NCBI RefSeq assembly: GCF_026745355.1
Contig: NC_079202.1
Coordinates: 3,896,692 to 3,960,691 of the forward strand
Length of the DNA: 64,000 bases
Origin: Beta vulgaris subsp. vulgaris
Taxonomy: Eukaryota; Streptophyta; Magnoliopsida; Caryophyllales; Amaranthaceae
Reading direction: 5' to 3'
Position 1 is the stretch's first letter. Every line of letters starts with the position of its first letter. The translations under genes were made by a program, and so were the position numbers. The notes under the pieces were generated by a model. The model was not told where the DNA came from. It ran no database searches and worked only from the letters and a program-made list of their open reading frames with translations. Positions 1-16,328 of this stretch are shown one piece after another.

Positions 1-254
1 TAAAAGGCGTGCATAAACAAAAAACTGTGCCATGTGACGCTCTCCCTAAAGAGTTTTAATTCATGTAATCCATGTCAATAAAAAAATTAGAAATTGCGTA
101 GTATAGGGTCTGATCCTGAGACCTCAAGTACATATACTAAAGTCTTAACCACTAGGCTAAGTTGTATTTAGTGTTATTATCATAAAGTATTATACTAATG
201 AATGAAATTTTTTCTTACCCGGAGCATAGCACGAGCCTAATAAGTAATAACTAA
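1..254. other. Intergenic flank left of the Helitron
   Basis: No coding potential was seen. The stretch contains one tRNA-like SINE remnant (listed separately) and is otherwise AT-rich. It ends at the A of the AT dinucleotide into which the neighbouring Helitron appears to have inserted. Confidence 0.6.
85..165 (-). mobile_element. tRNA-derived SINE remnant
   Basis: On the minus strand, the complement of 142-159 reads like a Pol III box A (TAGCCTAGTGGTTAAGAC). The complement of 106-123 reads like a box B (GGTCTCAGGATCAGACCC). The order and spacing of about 20 nt between boxes fit a tRNA-derived SINE head. No cloverleaf anticodon arm could be built, so it is not a working tRNA. Ends and target duplication were not resolved. 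Confidence 0.45.
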
Positions 255-1329
255 TCTATATATATATATAAAACAAGGTTCATTTTGCTTACGTGTCAAG
301 CCAGCATTATTCAATGTTCACTTCGCCTAAGTGTCATGCTACTACTACATCTGCCACATGTCATCGCCAAATTCGACACTCTATTATTTAACGTATTCAC
401 ATCCAAAAATTCTGATGTCACATTGCATGATTATTTCCTTCCAAAAAAAAAAACTACCTTGAAATCAAACAATGATATTAGTGTGGGAAGTTTTAAACAA
501 CTGCCTAAATTATAGCTACCGGTCAAATATAATTAAATGTTTATTTAAAATTCAAAATTCACCCACCAAGAATTGTTATTATAGTTGCGGAAAAATAAAG
601 GTAAAAATGTTATTATATAAGATGTTCATGTAATCACACCCTAATATAAACTGATTGTCCAGAAAATTAAAATGTGCATTCATCCTAATTTCAATCTCAA
701 TTATAAATTCCTAAATGATAGTTATACTGCTAATATATTAAATTAATTTTCACTAACTGTTAAAACTTAGAATCTTGATTTTTTCATTATATTTCTCACT
801 CACTAACTGTAATAAATCTAATCCTTTCCCAAAACAACTCAAGTTATAATTTCGGAATTTTTTTTTCTCTCTAATTTTCTTTTTTGGACGAAAAACTGAT
901 TTACAAAAAAATTCTGATTTCGAAAATTTTATTTTTTGAAAGATAAAAATCTGATTTAATAAATAAAAACATGTTTCATAAAAAAAAAATCTGATTTATT
1001 ATAATTTTACTTTATTTGTCAGAATTTTATATTTATAAAATCTTATTATAACAAAAAAAAATTTAATCTTAAGTAATGAGATGATTTATGTATTGTATTG
1101 TAGTGACCGTTAAAGAATTGATATCGGTATTATATAGGATCCATAATCGATTGTGTTTTTGTTAAAATAATATTAAAAAAACGATTTGCTTGCATTATAT
1201 TATAATATTATATGTAAAATACCGATTTCCTTGAATAAAATAATGGGATATATGAGAAGGTATTACGTCAGACGCGTCCGACCATAATATTTGGTTGGAC
1301 GACTTTCAGTCGGTTTTATTTTTTTTTTC

Positions 1330-1515
1330 AGTTGGTTTCAATTTTTTTCAGTTGGTTTCAATTTTTGTTCAGAAGACCAAATGAAAGAAAAACAACACAA
1401 GCTGAAAGAATTTACACACCAACTGAAAGAACACAAAAGACCAAATGAAAGAAAAACATCACAAGCTGAAAGAATTTACACACCAACTAAAGAACACAGA
1501 AGACCAAATGAAAAT
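1330..1515. repeat. 21-bp and 64-bp tandem repeats inside the Helitron
   Basis: A 21-bp unit containing TTTCAGTTGGTTTCAATTTT occurs twice at about 1329-1370. It is followed by two full copies and one partial copy of a 63-64-bp unit that starts GACCAAATGAAAG (1375, 1439, 1502). The core of the first unit (TTCAGTTGGT) is the reverse complement of ACCAACTGAA in the second, so the whole can fold back on itself. The open frames across it are artefacts of the repeat. Confidence 0.75.
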
Positions 1516-1646
1516 CATATCACAGGAAGGAAAGCATTATCTTCTTCTTCTGATTACTCATTCTCTCCCCCCCCCTTCCAAAAATTGGAAAAAAAACACA
1601 CCAATTTCATTCGGACGGGCTGGAATCACTACTAAGTCGCGCAACC

Positions 1647-1853
1647 ATGTTCTTTAATCTCTATGTTGTATCTCTTCTCTTCACTACAATAATCACAACA
1701 ATCCAAAATCCATCATCAACATCATCAATCATCTCCAGATTCCAAGAATACCTTCGAATCAATACTACCCAGCCAAATCCCAAGTACTATGAAGCTGTTG
1801 ATTTCATCTTATCTCAAGCTAAATCCTTATCCCTTGAATCCCAAACTATTTAA
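1647..1853 (+). pseudogene. Captured N-terminal fragment of an aminoacylase-1 gene
   Basis: The frame encodes 68 residues: a hydrophobic leader, then RFQEYLRINTTQPNPKYYEA and a stretch ending LSLESQTI. This is the start of plant aminoacylase-1 (M20 metallopeptidase family, N-acyl-amino-acid deacylation), whose first exon begins with a signal-like segment and this RFQ.YLRI.T.QP motif. The match stops abruptly after LESQTI, where the family continues, and a stop codon follows. The metal-binding and catalytic residues are all missing, so no enzyme can be made. It lies inside a Helitron, so gene-fragment capture is the simplest explanation. Family recognition is from memory of the motif, not from a search. 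Confidence 0.7.
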
Positions 1854-1937
1854 TGCGAGTTGCTGTTGTTGATGGTTAAGAATAAGTCCTTGCATCTTCT
1901 TCGTCTTCTTCCTTGCGCTTGCTCAGCCCGTCCGACG

Positions 1938-1974
1938 GAAAGTATTGGGTCAGACGGTTTGACCCAATACTTTC
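1938..1974. repeat. Perfect 14-bp hairpin
   Basis: GAAAGTATTGGGTC (1938-1951) and its exact reverse complement (1961-1974) flank a 9-nt loop. It sits just after the captured aminoacylase fragment and well away from the Helitron's own terminal hairpin. It may be the end of an older Helitron or MITE, or simply a palindromic scar. Confidence 0.7.
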
Positions 1975-3655
1975 ACTGGGATTATTGCCTCATCATGGTC
2001 TACATAGTGTATAAATTGATTTGCTTGAAAAAACCAATTTGCTTGCATAGATTATTGCTTCATCATCATATTCTTTCCTAAAGTTAAGATTATAATTGAA
2101 TAAAGTAACATTATTGCACCTACAAAACCAATTTGCTTGAACTGATGGCCGAAATGATATTTTTTCCTATAGTAATATCATCATATTCTTTCCTAAAGTA
2201 ATATTATTGTCCTTGCATTTACATTACCACGTGGTAAAGCAAAGCAATAGGTTGAAATGAAGATGACACATGACATAAGCAAAGAGGTGGCCGGAAAAAT
2301 TAGGATGAAGGAGAGCAGAGGAAGCTTCATGTCTTGCCACGTAGGCTGAAGTTTTCTCTCTAATTTTCTTTTCTCTCTAATTTAAAACTTAGAATATTTT
2401 TATAAGCCCGTTCTAAAAAATAAGAACAATCATACTACTAATTATAGATAATTCACAAGCCATAATCTTACAGCACAAGGGTCATAAGCCAGTTTTAAAC
2501 TATTCTCATTACAAGATTTCTAAAATTTTTAATCACAAGGCCATATATAATAAATATTTCAACCTAAAATTACAAGATACACCTCATTCACGAATATGTT
2601 GGAATGTAAATATAGAAGTTTGAAATTATTCTACAATACAATTCTAAAAATCGAAAAGAATATGAAAAAAAACAGCAGTCATATGGTGATTAAGAAATAA
2701 AAGGCAAATCAATACAAAAATATGCCACATTTGTATAATTTTCTTGAGTGATTGTCTATTTCAATTAATTTTTTCACTTAGAAATTTAGAGATAACCCCA
2801 TTTATTTTGATGAAAATCATGCTATATAAAACTTTGAGATTATTTTATCAATACAATTTGGATAATCATATAATAAAAAAAGATAAAAATTTGTAATAAG
2901 ATAGTTTAATAAGAGAGAGGAGTTGAGCGGGACTGCAGAAAGCAAGGAGTGAAAGTTGTTGCATGATCGAGTGACATTAGTGCTGCGCGTTTTGTATTTA
3001 TATGAGCCGCTGTATAAAACGATAGGCAGAATAAAAGCTTCTTTATTGAACTTTTTTTGTTTTAAGAAAGTTGTTTTTTACTAAGAAAGTAATTATATTA
3101 ATTAGAACAAACAGTTACAACCTAAAACCAACTAAGAAAAAGCAAATATTTGCTTAGCAAAAAAAAGAAGTTGGTTGGTCACATGTTTTATCATGACATT
3201 AGCTACATCAATCACTGAACATACGGGTCATAAGTCAGTTTTAAAATTTATTTTTAATACACAATATGATTATGAAAACTTGAAATCAATCAACTACTAT
3301 TCAAATCATGATTTTAGGAGAAACATTCTAAAATCTTAAATTTATAAACAAAGTATTCCCCCGCATTTTAGTGTTTTTTTTGTTCATTTACGTAATTATA
3401 AATGTATATATCACGATTACAATATTTTTAAAGTTTAAAATGTTGTAACAAAAGATTTATATATATATTAAATATAATTTTACATTTTATATTCTTTTAA
3501 TCTTAAATACATGGATTCTAATAAGCACGAATTCAATATATTTCGAATAAAAATAACTACTTAATATACAAAATAATGTTGTCGTACATTATATATGGCT
3601 CCAAACCATTTCTACATAAAACCTCTCGTGCATTTTTGCACGGGTGGAAAGCTAG

Positions 3656-5037
3656 TTTAAAACTAAAAAAGTGTGTCACTTTCACTATTAACCCTTCTAG
3701 TAGCAAAAACTCACCCGCCAAATGGGTTTAGCTTTAGAAAAATAAAAAATGTAACAGAAAGTGACAAAAGAACTAACTAATTCCGCCACGTGGTTTGCAA
3801 TAATATCCAATATGAGTAATAACCGTTGATGTGGCGACGAAGTTTCTGTTACACGACACACACACACATTTCATAACCCCTCCACTGTTCACTCCACTCC
3901 ACTCTCTCTCCTAAATTACACCCTCACACAAAACCCATCCATCTTCTTCTTCTTCATACATTCCCCTATTTTCGTATAAATGAACCTTTTCAGTTCTTCT
4001 GTAACAATTATGGTAATTTTTCTCGGAATTTCAACCTTCTTTTTTTTCTGAATATTTCTGCATTTATTATACTACTATATCAACATTCAACTCTACTAAA
4101 TTCATTGAATCACTCTTCATTTTCAGTTAAATTTTCTTTTTGGTTTCTGAAATTGTATACTTACCATAATTTTCTGCATTTATATCAACATTTAACTGAA
4201 AATTTCCACCAAATAAATTTTGCTGAATTTTAATGGGTTTGATTTAACTTGAATTTCCCATTTTCTGGGTATTTCTTTTTTAAGGATGAATGACGCTTTT
4301 TTTACGTGAAGAACCCGATTCTCTTAACAGTTAACACGAGAAACGAATTCCACTTTTTTCTTTTTACCGACTGTCACTTTCTCTCTCTAAGAGAGAGAAA
4401 AAAGGGAGATTTTAGAAGAGAGAGAAAGAAAGAAAGTTGCAGAGAATTTTCCCCACTAAAGTAGTAAATCTCAATTTTTTTTATTTGATTTATTACTAGT
4501 AAAGAATAAAAATAAATCCCACAAATTTCGGTCTATCTTTCTGGCATTCTTTTCGCCTTTTCTCTCTCATCATTTAATCACTTCACTACCCAATCTTTGC
4601 TTTTCTCAGTTTTCTCCTACATTTCATTTTTTTCAATCTATTTTTACGGGACTGTTTGGCAAATGGTTTTATAAGAGAAAAAGAGAGAGAAAAATGAACA
4701 AGAACAACTCTAATTTGCTTGTCACAGGTAACCCAAATAAAATTTACCAAACAGCCCCTTATTTTCCAGAAACAGACAATCTTGCAGTTTAATTCGCATT
4801 GTCTTCTTTCCACTCTTGGATTTTTCCCTTTTTTTATATATTTAATTTTATGTATTTTTCACTAAATTAATATTAATAAATCTATGGATATAGATATACA
4901 CATCTCTTTATCTACATAATATATCTCTGTTTCTAAGCACCTCTGTTTTTTTTGTTAATTTTCTGGGTTTTGTTGAAGGAAATGCGAATTTGAGGAGGAG
5001 AGAGAAAGTTAAACGATTGAATTTTGTTGGGAGTGAA
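3656..5037 (+). promoter_or_regulatory. Promoter and 5' leader region of the 12-exon gene
   Basis: There is no coding frame worth calling. The stretch has a CA dinucleotide run (about 3855-3867), CT/GA-rich tracts (about 3900-3950 and 4378-4437) and T-rich sequence typical of plant leaders. No single TATA box or transcription start could be chosen. A 5'UTR intron is possible but not demonstrable. The initiating ATG at 5038 is preceded by a purine-rich context (GTGAA). Confidence 0.4.
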
Positions 5038-8000
5038 ATGGGTTTTGATGGTCAAGATGAGCTTCATCACTCTACTACTGTTAATTCTATGAAATTTAAG
5101 CTTCCTAGAAAGGTAATTTAATTACTTGTTGAAAATTTCAATCAGATTGAATTTTATTCATTCATTGATTTTATATTTTTTCAATGATTAATTTCGGTTT
5201 AATTTTTATGGGTTTTTTCTAGATTTTTAGTGATTCCAATACTTCTGTTCCAAGGAAGCTACGTTCAGGTAATTTTTTTAAATTTTTTTTAAATGAATTT
5301 GTTATTCGATTAGTGTTCTTGGGTTATAGTTTGTTAATTGACTAATTGAGTGAATGATTTCTTAGGTTTTTTTTTTATATAAATATTATTAATTTCTATA
5401 TTAAAGGCTATAATTTTTGGAGCATTATTCAGTCATGTGTGGAGAACTAGATTGCAAATTGTGGGTTGTATGGAAAAGTTTCTGATAATCCTGTGTTTGT
5501 ACTTTGGGGCTTTAATGAACCCTTTTTCTTGCTTTTTCTGATTACAGATTCTGCATGTTTTTCCACTTTTTAACATGCTAGTAGCTGTTTTTTTTCTAAT
5601 GTTCTGTGTATCCTTTTTCTATATTTAGTATAAAGAAGTAAAATATAGCATAATATTCTTCAAGAGGAAACTGGGATTTTGAAATATAGTAGTCTTTCTT
5701 TATGAGTAAGCTTTCAAGACTATGTATGAATGAATGTAGTTTTAGTTCTGTTCTTAAATTTTTTTTGCATTGCTTTGTGTAGCAATTAAGAAACGTAGCT
5801 GTGAATCATCCACAGTGGCTTTGCCTGATGGAAGGAGATTAAACAATCGGGTAAACGGGGTTGAATCGCTTAGCAAGGATTGTTCGAAGAAGTCTAAGAT
5901 ATGCATGGTTTGTACTTTAAAGTTGCAATACATATACTTGATACACATTAGTATTTTAGTTGCTGAATTGACTGATTGGAAATGGCACAATTGATATCCA
6001 GCAGAATGCTTGGTCTGACAATTCAGCAAGAAGGAATGCTTCAGTGGCAATCTCCAAAGATGAGGAAGAGGTTGCTGAGACATTGTTTGCTTTGGCCGGA
6101 ATGATCCCTCTTGATAGTTTACCTGTCAATAAAAGAACAGATAACAAGTCTTTGCAGGCGAAAACATCAGACCTTTCAAAGAAACAACATAGCAATTCTA
6201 CACCTTCTGAAGGTTTGGATCTTTATCAACCATTTGTTGCAATTTCAGGGGAGTTTTATGCAGCTGTGTTTTCTGGGTCTTAATACGTGAAAATTTTGCA
6301 CCTTATAGATCCTATGGTTTTGAAAGAGGAAACGACTGCAACTACTCCTACAGCAACCATAGACAGCTCAAAAAGGGACTCTTCGCAAGCGAGATCTGTG
6401 ATCGATCCTCCACCTCTCATTTTGTCTACATTGTCTGAAAGAAGACAGATGAACCTGAATTTGAAAGTTTCTGTTCCACCGGGGCATTTTCAGATCCCTC
6501 CCTTGCTTAGAGCTTGTGATGAAAGACAATTGAAAACAAATTCTAACTCTGTTTGTGCTTCTGCTGAACAAAGCCAAGAGAGCAGGTGCGTAATGGACTA
6601 TGAAACTCTTCAATGTGTGGTTGTGTATTCTTCCTACGTTCTTCAGTTATCAGTGTATTTTATGTGCAGGTTAACTGAGACCAAACAAGAAAGGAGAGAA
6701 TCACACATTAATATAGGAGTAAGCTTCATATGCTGGCCTATTTTGTTGATTGACCTTTTTTATTCTATTCTATTATTTCATGACTTTTCAGTCTCGTGCT
6801 CATTCCAGGTTGCTAGTCTAGACAGAGGGCCTGCTACTTCAGCAGTGATCAGAGATAATGGTAATTCTCTCTTTCAACCTCGTTCTCTTCAGTTATAATT
6901 TCTATTCGCTTGATTAACATTTTGATATTTCTCCAGCTTGGCCATCAACATCTTTACCTGGATCTGGAGTCGGGGTTCTTCCTTTGCAGTAATCTTCGTT
7001 CTCCACCAGATATTGGATGTGATCATGATATACATTTTAAACCTTTTACTGTCTTATGCAATCGTTTCTTACAAATTACAGGTCTTCTGCTACATTTCTT
7101 CCATCTTGGAGTAATCATACTTTCCCATCTAAATCTGGTTCCTGCGATGATACCCGTTCAGCTGGCAAGGTGAACTTTTCTAGAACCAGCAGTATATTCG
7201 ATTGAAGCTTTTCCTACATTATGTGTATGCTCTGCTTGATAACTTGATTACATGGCCTTGTTCCTGAATTCTGACTATTCCACCGCATACAGATATCTTG
7301 CTCAATAAATGGTGGAAGGAAGTCCTGGAGAAGATGTGTTGCACATGTTTACATCAGTCGCCTGATTCAGGTGCTGCAAAACTCAGAAGGAAAAGACATT
7401 TCGCCTCTTGCTGCTGGACATGTTGTAGGCTATCAGGATGACCTAAAAGAAAGGCTTGCTGCTGGCAACATGGTTGGTTCTTCTGCTTACAAGAATTTCT
7501 GTGAAACTGCAAATGATGTATCTGGTCTCAAAAACTGTCAGGCTGAAGTGGCAAGACGTTCACTCTCTGGGTGCTGTGACTCAAAGAAGCAGGTATTAGA
7601 CTCATTGTTGACTCAAAGAAGAAGGTTACTTGTTCATTTTCATTTATGTTACTGTATTGCATGTTGATCTGATATTTTTCTTGGCATGGCCAGAGCTACA
7701 ATTTCCTGTCTTTATCGACTGGAGCTGGCACAGAAGTAAACAATGGTGTAAATAGATTGGGCATCACTTTGGAAGCAAAGGATCATGTACATCAAATGCA
7801 TTCAGGTGCACCATCTAATAGTTACGTGCCTAGTTCTTTGTCTCAAAATCGTTTTCCTTCCATTCCTTATCGAGATCAAGTTGCAGGAGCATCAGGGGTA
7901 TCACCGTCTGCGCCACCTCAGGTAGCTTTTACTACTGAATGCTTGAGATTCATGAATTCTTTAATTGAAGTGTTTTTCTTCTTTCCATGTAAGGCTGCCT

Positions 8001-8929
8001 CTTTCATATTGCTTTTGTGATTCCATTTATGAACAACGGTGCAAAATTAGACTTTAAAAAGAACGGAGTGACCAATGACAGGAATCCTCAGAGATTTTTG
8101 TAATGCACATATTTCGGACCCGTGAGAATTTATCCAATTAATACCTCTGCAGCTCTGTGTCAAATGTTTCCTTATATAGATAGCGAGGATTACTATATTT
8201 TTAAAAAATGCTGTCATCATTTAGTCCTACCATAACTGGTGGATTTCCAATAAGTAGAATCATACCCTTCCTTTGTCTCAAGTTACTCGTCTACTACTGT
8301 GTGATTTGACCAGCACAAGCTACAATTAATGTTGCTTTTTTTGAAAATGAAATCATTTGAAGAATTCACATTGTTTCTATCGCAAGTCCTTTTATTTGTA
8401 AACGTTGACTAGTTATCTTATCTGTAGATTGAGAATTACTAAATCTCCTCTTGAAACTGTGTGCCTAATACAGGTTCACATACAAGTACCTCCATATTTT
8501 AGTAACCATTGTGGGACTGCTCCTTCAAGCTCAACAAGATCAACGCATCAGCCACACTCTAAACAGCAGCAGCAGATTTGGACAGCCCAACTGGCTGCAC
8601 AGTTCAGGCCTGGCCCAGTCCTTTCATCCCATATTGCAAATTGGCAGAATAGCAGACGGGATTGGGGTCGGAATCCACACTCCATGAATCACATGCCAGC
8701 TCAATTTTCAGCTCCCCAACCTTCTCTAGAAATGGTTGGTTCTAAGTACCTTCACATTTCTCAACAGCCACAGCAACAACTTTTTGGGCTTGGTCCATCC
8801 TTGCCTACATCCAATGCAAAGCTTCAAAACGGTCAACGCCCTTTGATATGTGAAGACAAAGGAGCTCGATTTCATCCAGATGGTGTGCGTCCGTTGCAAC
8901 TACTCTGCAATGAACAGCTCTTGAGTTGA
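5038..8929 (+). CDS. Uncharacterised plant protein, 12 exons, 652 aa
   Basis: Exons: 5038-5112, 5223-5268, 5783-5907, 6002-6212, 6309-6585, 6670-6718, 6809-6860, 6937-6988, 7082-7169, 7293-7592, 7694-7921, 8474-8929. All introns are GT..AG, and the phases chain into one frame ending TGA. The N-terminus is basic (KFKLPRK, PRKLRS, IKKRS), suggesting a nuclear or nucleic-acid-associated protein. Residues about 99-118 hold an acidic-to-hydrophobic motif (DEEEVAETLFALAGMIP) that I have seen in unnamed plant proteins. Residues about 326-354 (GRKSWRRCVAHVYISRLIQ) look like a second conserved helix. The C-terminal 150 residues are rich in Gln, Ser and Pro (QQQQ, QPQQQ), with no catalytic motif or membrane segment. 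The 96-nt intron at 6213-6308 contains an in-frame stop, so it must be removed. No function can be assigned; the exon structure is more secure than the identity. Confidence 0.82.
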
Positions 8930-10464
8930 GAGGAAACCTAACAGTTCGGAGAATTAGGTAATTGTCATCCTAAAACTCTAAGATATACATATGTAGATGA
9001 TTCTCTGTGGCATAAAATACAAAATCAGAGTATAAAAATTAGAGTTGCTTATGGATGATGTGTCCATTGATAGTCTGGTCTGTGGAAATGGAGTAGAGCC
9101 CTTGAGAAAACAAGAAGACAAGTATACTGAGCCAAGAGTCAGAATGAATAAATAGCAGTGCTTGATCGTATTTTGAAGAATCGCCAATGGTTGGATTGGT
9201 AGCTTGCATGTTGGCGTGCCTTTGATATCAAAGGTCATCTGTGCAGAGGTCGTGAGAATCAGAAGAGCAATTCGCAATCCAGTTCTATTGTGATAAAAAA
9301 TAGTGCCTTTGTATTCAGAGTATATGGTGTATCTGCAGCAGTGTTAGTGACCAAAAAGTAAATGGAAAGTAGCTAAGTGAAACACTTGACATTCTTAGGA
9401 GCTGAATTCTAAACAGTAGAGATATTATTTTCATAAAGATCAAGAATCTTCTAAGCTTATCCATAGGGATGATATCTTTTGCCTCTTTGTACAGGTTTGT
9501 CTTGTCACCTTAACTGCGAACTTTTTATTTATACCTTTTACGCTAGATGAAAACAGCAGAATAAAGCTGATTTGTCATTGCAAAACTTCCTCTGCTTTCT
9601 TGAAGGTTTCCTGTACTTTCACATTACTCTCTATATTAGGTATCTGCACCTTGTAATTTTCAGGCAGATCGGAGAATAAAAGAGATGGGATTCGGGGAAG
9701 CAAACGATTATACTCTTGATAGATATGTGATCCACTGTCTTATTTTTTTGCTGTGCAATTTAGTAAGGGGTGGAACAGAATCCTGCAAACAGACACTCTT
9801 GCTTTCCTTCATGCTGTTCACTGTCGTATTTTTTGTGGTACAATTAAGTAGTTAGGGGTGGAAGTGTGGAACAGAATCCTGCAAACAAACACTCTTGTTT
9901 TCCTTTGTGCAAACAAAAACTAGAAAAAGCAGTGTATACAGAAAGCATATGAAGTCCCAGAGTTTCTTTTAGCACTCGAGATTTATAGCCATACAGCCTG
10001 GTACTCATCCTTCTTGCAAGGTAGCTAGAGAAACTCCTGATGTGCAGTGTAGGCTGTACTACTCTTGTGAGGCAGCTCGAAGATGAGTTTGATATTTAAG
10101 ATAAAGCTATCAGAAAAAGAGAATGCATATACAATCATACAAATCAGGTGAAGCGAAAATTTGCTCCCATCAAAACTATTTCTTTATTATTACATGTGCA
10201 AATTAATAGAGTTTGCAATCTCTCTCAGTTGAATTTTGAAACTCCACTTTAGCATTACAAATAAATGCACTCCAATTGCTCAATTTGGAAAAACTTAGCA
10301 TTACAGCATTTGATAGTACTTACAATGGCATAATATGGTGGTAATGATAATGACGCATCGACACAGACTTTTTCCTCATTTATGAAGTAGCTAGTGCACA
10401 AAATGCCACCTTCAATTAGGATCTCGACAAATTAATGACTGTATAGCGAATGTATAACCTTGAA
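8930..10464. other. Region between two convergent genes
   Basis: This holds the 3' UTR of the plus-strand gene and that of the minus-strand hexokinase. No reading frame here has recognisable domains. An imperfect tandem duplication of about 86 bp is present (listed separately). Poly(A) signals were not assigned. Confidence 0.5.
9733..9907. repeat. Imperfect 86-bp tandem duplication
   Basis: Two copies start CACTGTCTTAT (9733) and CACTGTCGTAT (9819). Both contain GGAACAGAATCCTGCAAACA and end near TTTTCCTTTGTGC. The second copy has small insertions (AAGTGT). It lies in the 3'-flanking region of the 12-exon gene, with no coding role seen. Confidence 0.75.
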
Positions 10465-15384
<4,920 letters not shown>

Positions 15385-15702
15385 TTTTTAGCGACGGAAA
15401 GATCAAAGGAGATGGAGATGAAGAGAGAGAGAGAAAAAAGGAAGAAAAAGATAATAAAAGAATTGGGTTTAGAGATAATAATTTGAGGTTGGAGTGGTGG
15501 GGTGGAGTGATCCATGGTGGTTAGACTACTAGTAGCTTTATGCTTCTACTGTGGAAGGAAGGTTTGAGCAGGTGGGATTCTAAGATTAACAAACATTCTT
15601 ATCTTTATAATTTTAGAAATTAGGAGCAAATTAGGAAATTCATGTTTGTTTTGGGAGACCACTTGTTCTTAAAATCTTATGTATTTTAAATTAGTACTCG
15701 AT
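15385..15702 (-). promoter_or_regulatory. Upstream region and leader of the hexokinase gene
   Basis: Upstream of the hexokinase ATG, the transcript-strand sequence has a CT-rich tract (complement of the GA run at about 15419-15450), typical of a plant 5' leader. Further out, near 15605-15620, it has an AT-rich stretch that includes GATAAG and TTATAA. These could be core promoter elements, but no start site can be fixed from sequence alone. Confidence 0.35.
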
Positions 15703-15988
15703 ATTTTTGTAGTTTGGAAGAATTGATAGTATAATTAATAAATATTATGCTTGATAAAAAGATTTCAACTTTCGATTCATTAGGAATAATTATAATTTTG
15801 GCGGATAAAAAATGAAAAAGGTCATTGTAGACTAAATTAGGTTGACATTTTTGTAGTTTGGAAGAATTGATAGTATAATTAATAAATATTATGCTTGATA
15901 AAAAGATTTCAACTTTCGATTCATTAGGAATAATTATAATTTTGGCAGATAAAAAATGAAAAAGGTCATTGTAGATCAAATTAGGTTA
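15703..15988. repeat. Recent 144-bp tandem duplication upstream of hexokinase
   Basis: Two almost identical copies are present. The first runs 15703-15846 and the second starts at 15847 with the same ATTTTTGTAGTTTGGAAG and continues to about 15988. Only a few single-base differences were seen (GGCGG against GGCAG; GTAGACTAAA against GTAGATCAAA). The period is a multiple of three, which creates a spurious minus-strand frame with a repeated peptide. It begins about 320 bases upstream of the hexokinase start codon. Confidence 0.9.
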
Positions 15989-16147
15989 TAGGCTTAAAGC
16001 TTTGCCCTTCATAGTATTAATTAAGGTGAAATTTTATCTTTAGAAAACTATCATAATATAATCTCAACCTCTCCCCCCCTCCTCCCCTTTAAGTTGGAGC
16101 ATGAGATTTCAAAATGACAAACTTGGCAAGTAAAAAATCAACAAGAA

Positions 16148-16313
16148 TTATTAAAAGAGACGGTCTAATTTTGATATAAAAGTAGTCCTAGTTATAGATG
16201 AATTAAATTAGTCATCAAAAGAAATTAAACTAGTTGCTATTGGGCTAATTTTCTTTTTAAAATTAGGCTTATTATTGCCTAATTTTAATTTAAAAATAGA
16301 CAGTCTCTTACAA
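16148..16313. mobile_element. Short MITE with AGAGAC...GTCTCT termini (copy 1)
   Basis: The left end reads TTATTAAAAGAGACGGTCTA. The right end reads, in reverse complement, CTTGTAAGAGACTGTCTA. The interior has no coding. A second copy with the same ends lies at 26532-26696. Exact borders and target duplication were not resolved. Confidence 0.6.
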
Positions 16314-16328
16314 GACAAACTCAAAAAT

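Larger units (their letters stand above)
255..3655 (+). mobile_element. Non-autonomous Helitron with captured gene fragment
   Basis: The left end begins TCTATATATA after an A and is followed by the ACGTGTCA motif (291-298) seen near the 5' end of many plant Helitrons. The right end has a 6-bp stem, CGTGCA/TGCACG (3627-3632 with 3637-3642, 4-nt loop). Nine bases later comes CTAG (3652-3655), followed by T. That is the TC...hairpin...CTRR structure in an A|T target, with no target-site duplication, as expected for rolling-circle transposons. The 3.4-kb interior has no Rep/helicase coding, so it is non-autonomous. It carries an aminoacylase-1 exon fragment (1647-1853), a 64-bp tandem repeat (1375-1507) and a strong hairpin (1938-1974). 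The 5' end is less certain than the 3' end because the start lies in a TA repeat. Confidence 0.7.

Noticed and set aside
85..165. A functional tRNA gene
   Set aside because: Box A- and box B-like words are present, but no acceptor or anticodon stem can be formed.
5754..6195. Minus-strand frames opposite exons 3-4 of the 12-exon gene
   Set aside because: They are shadows of the plus-strand exons and have no splice logic or motif of their own.
15686..15979. Minus-strand frame with a repeated peptide
   Set aside because: It is produced by the 144-bp tandem duplication, whose period is a multiple of three.
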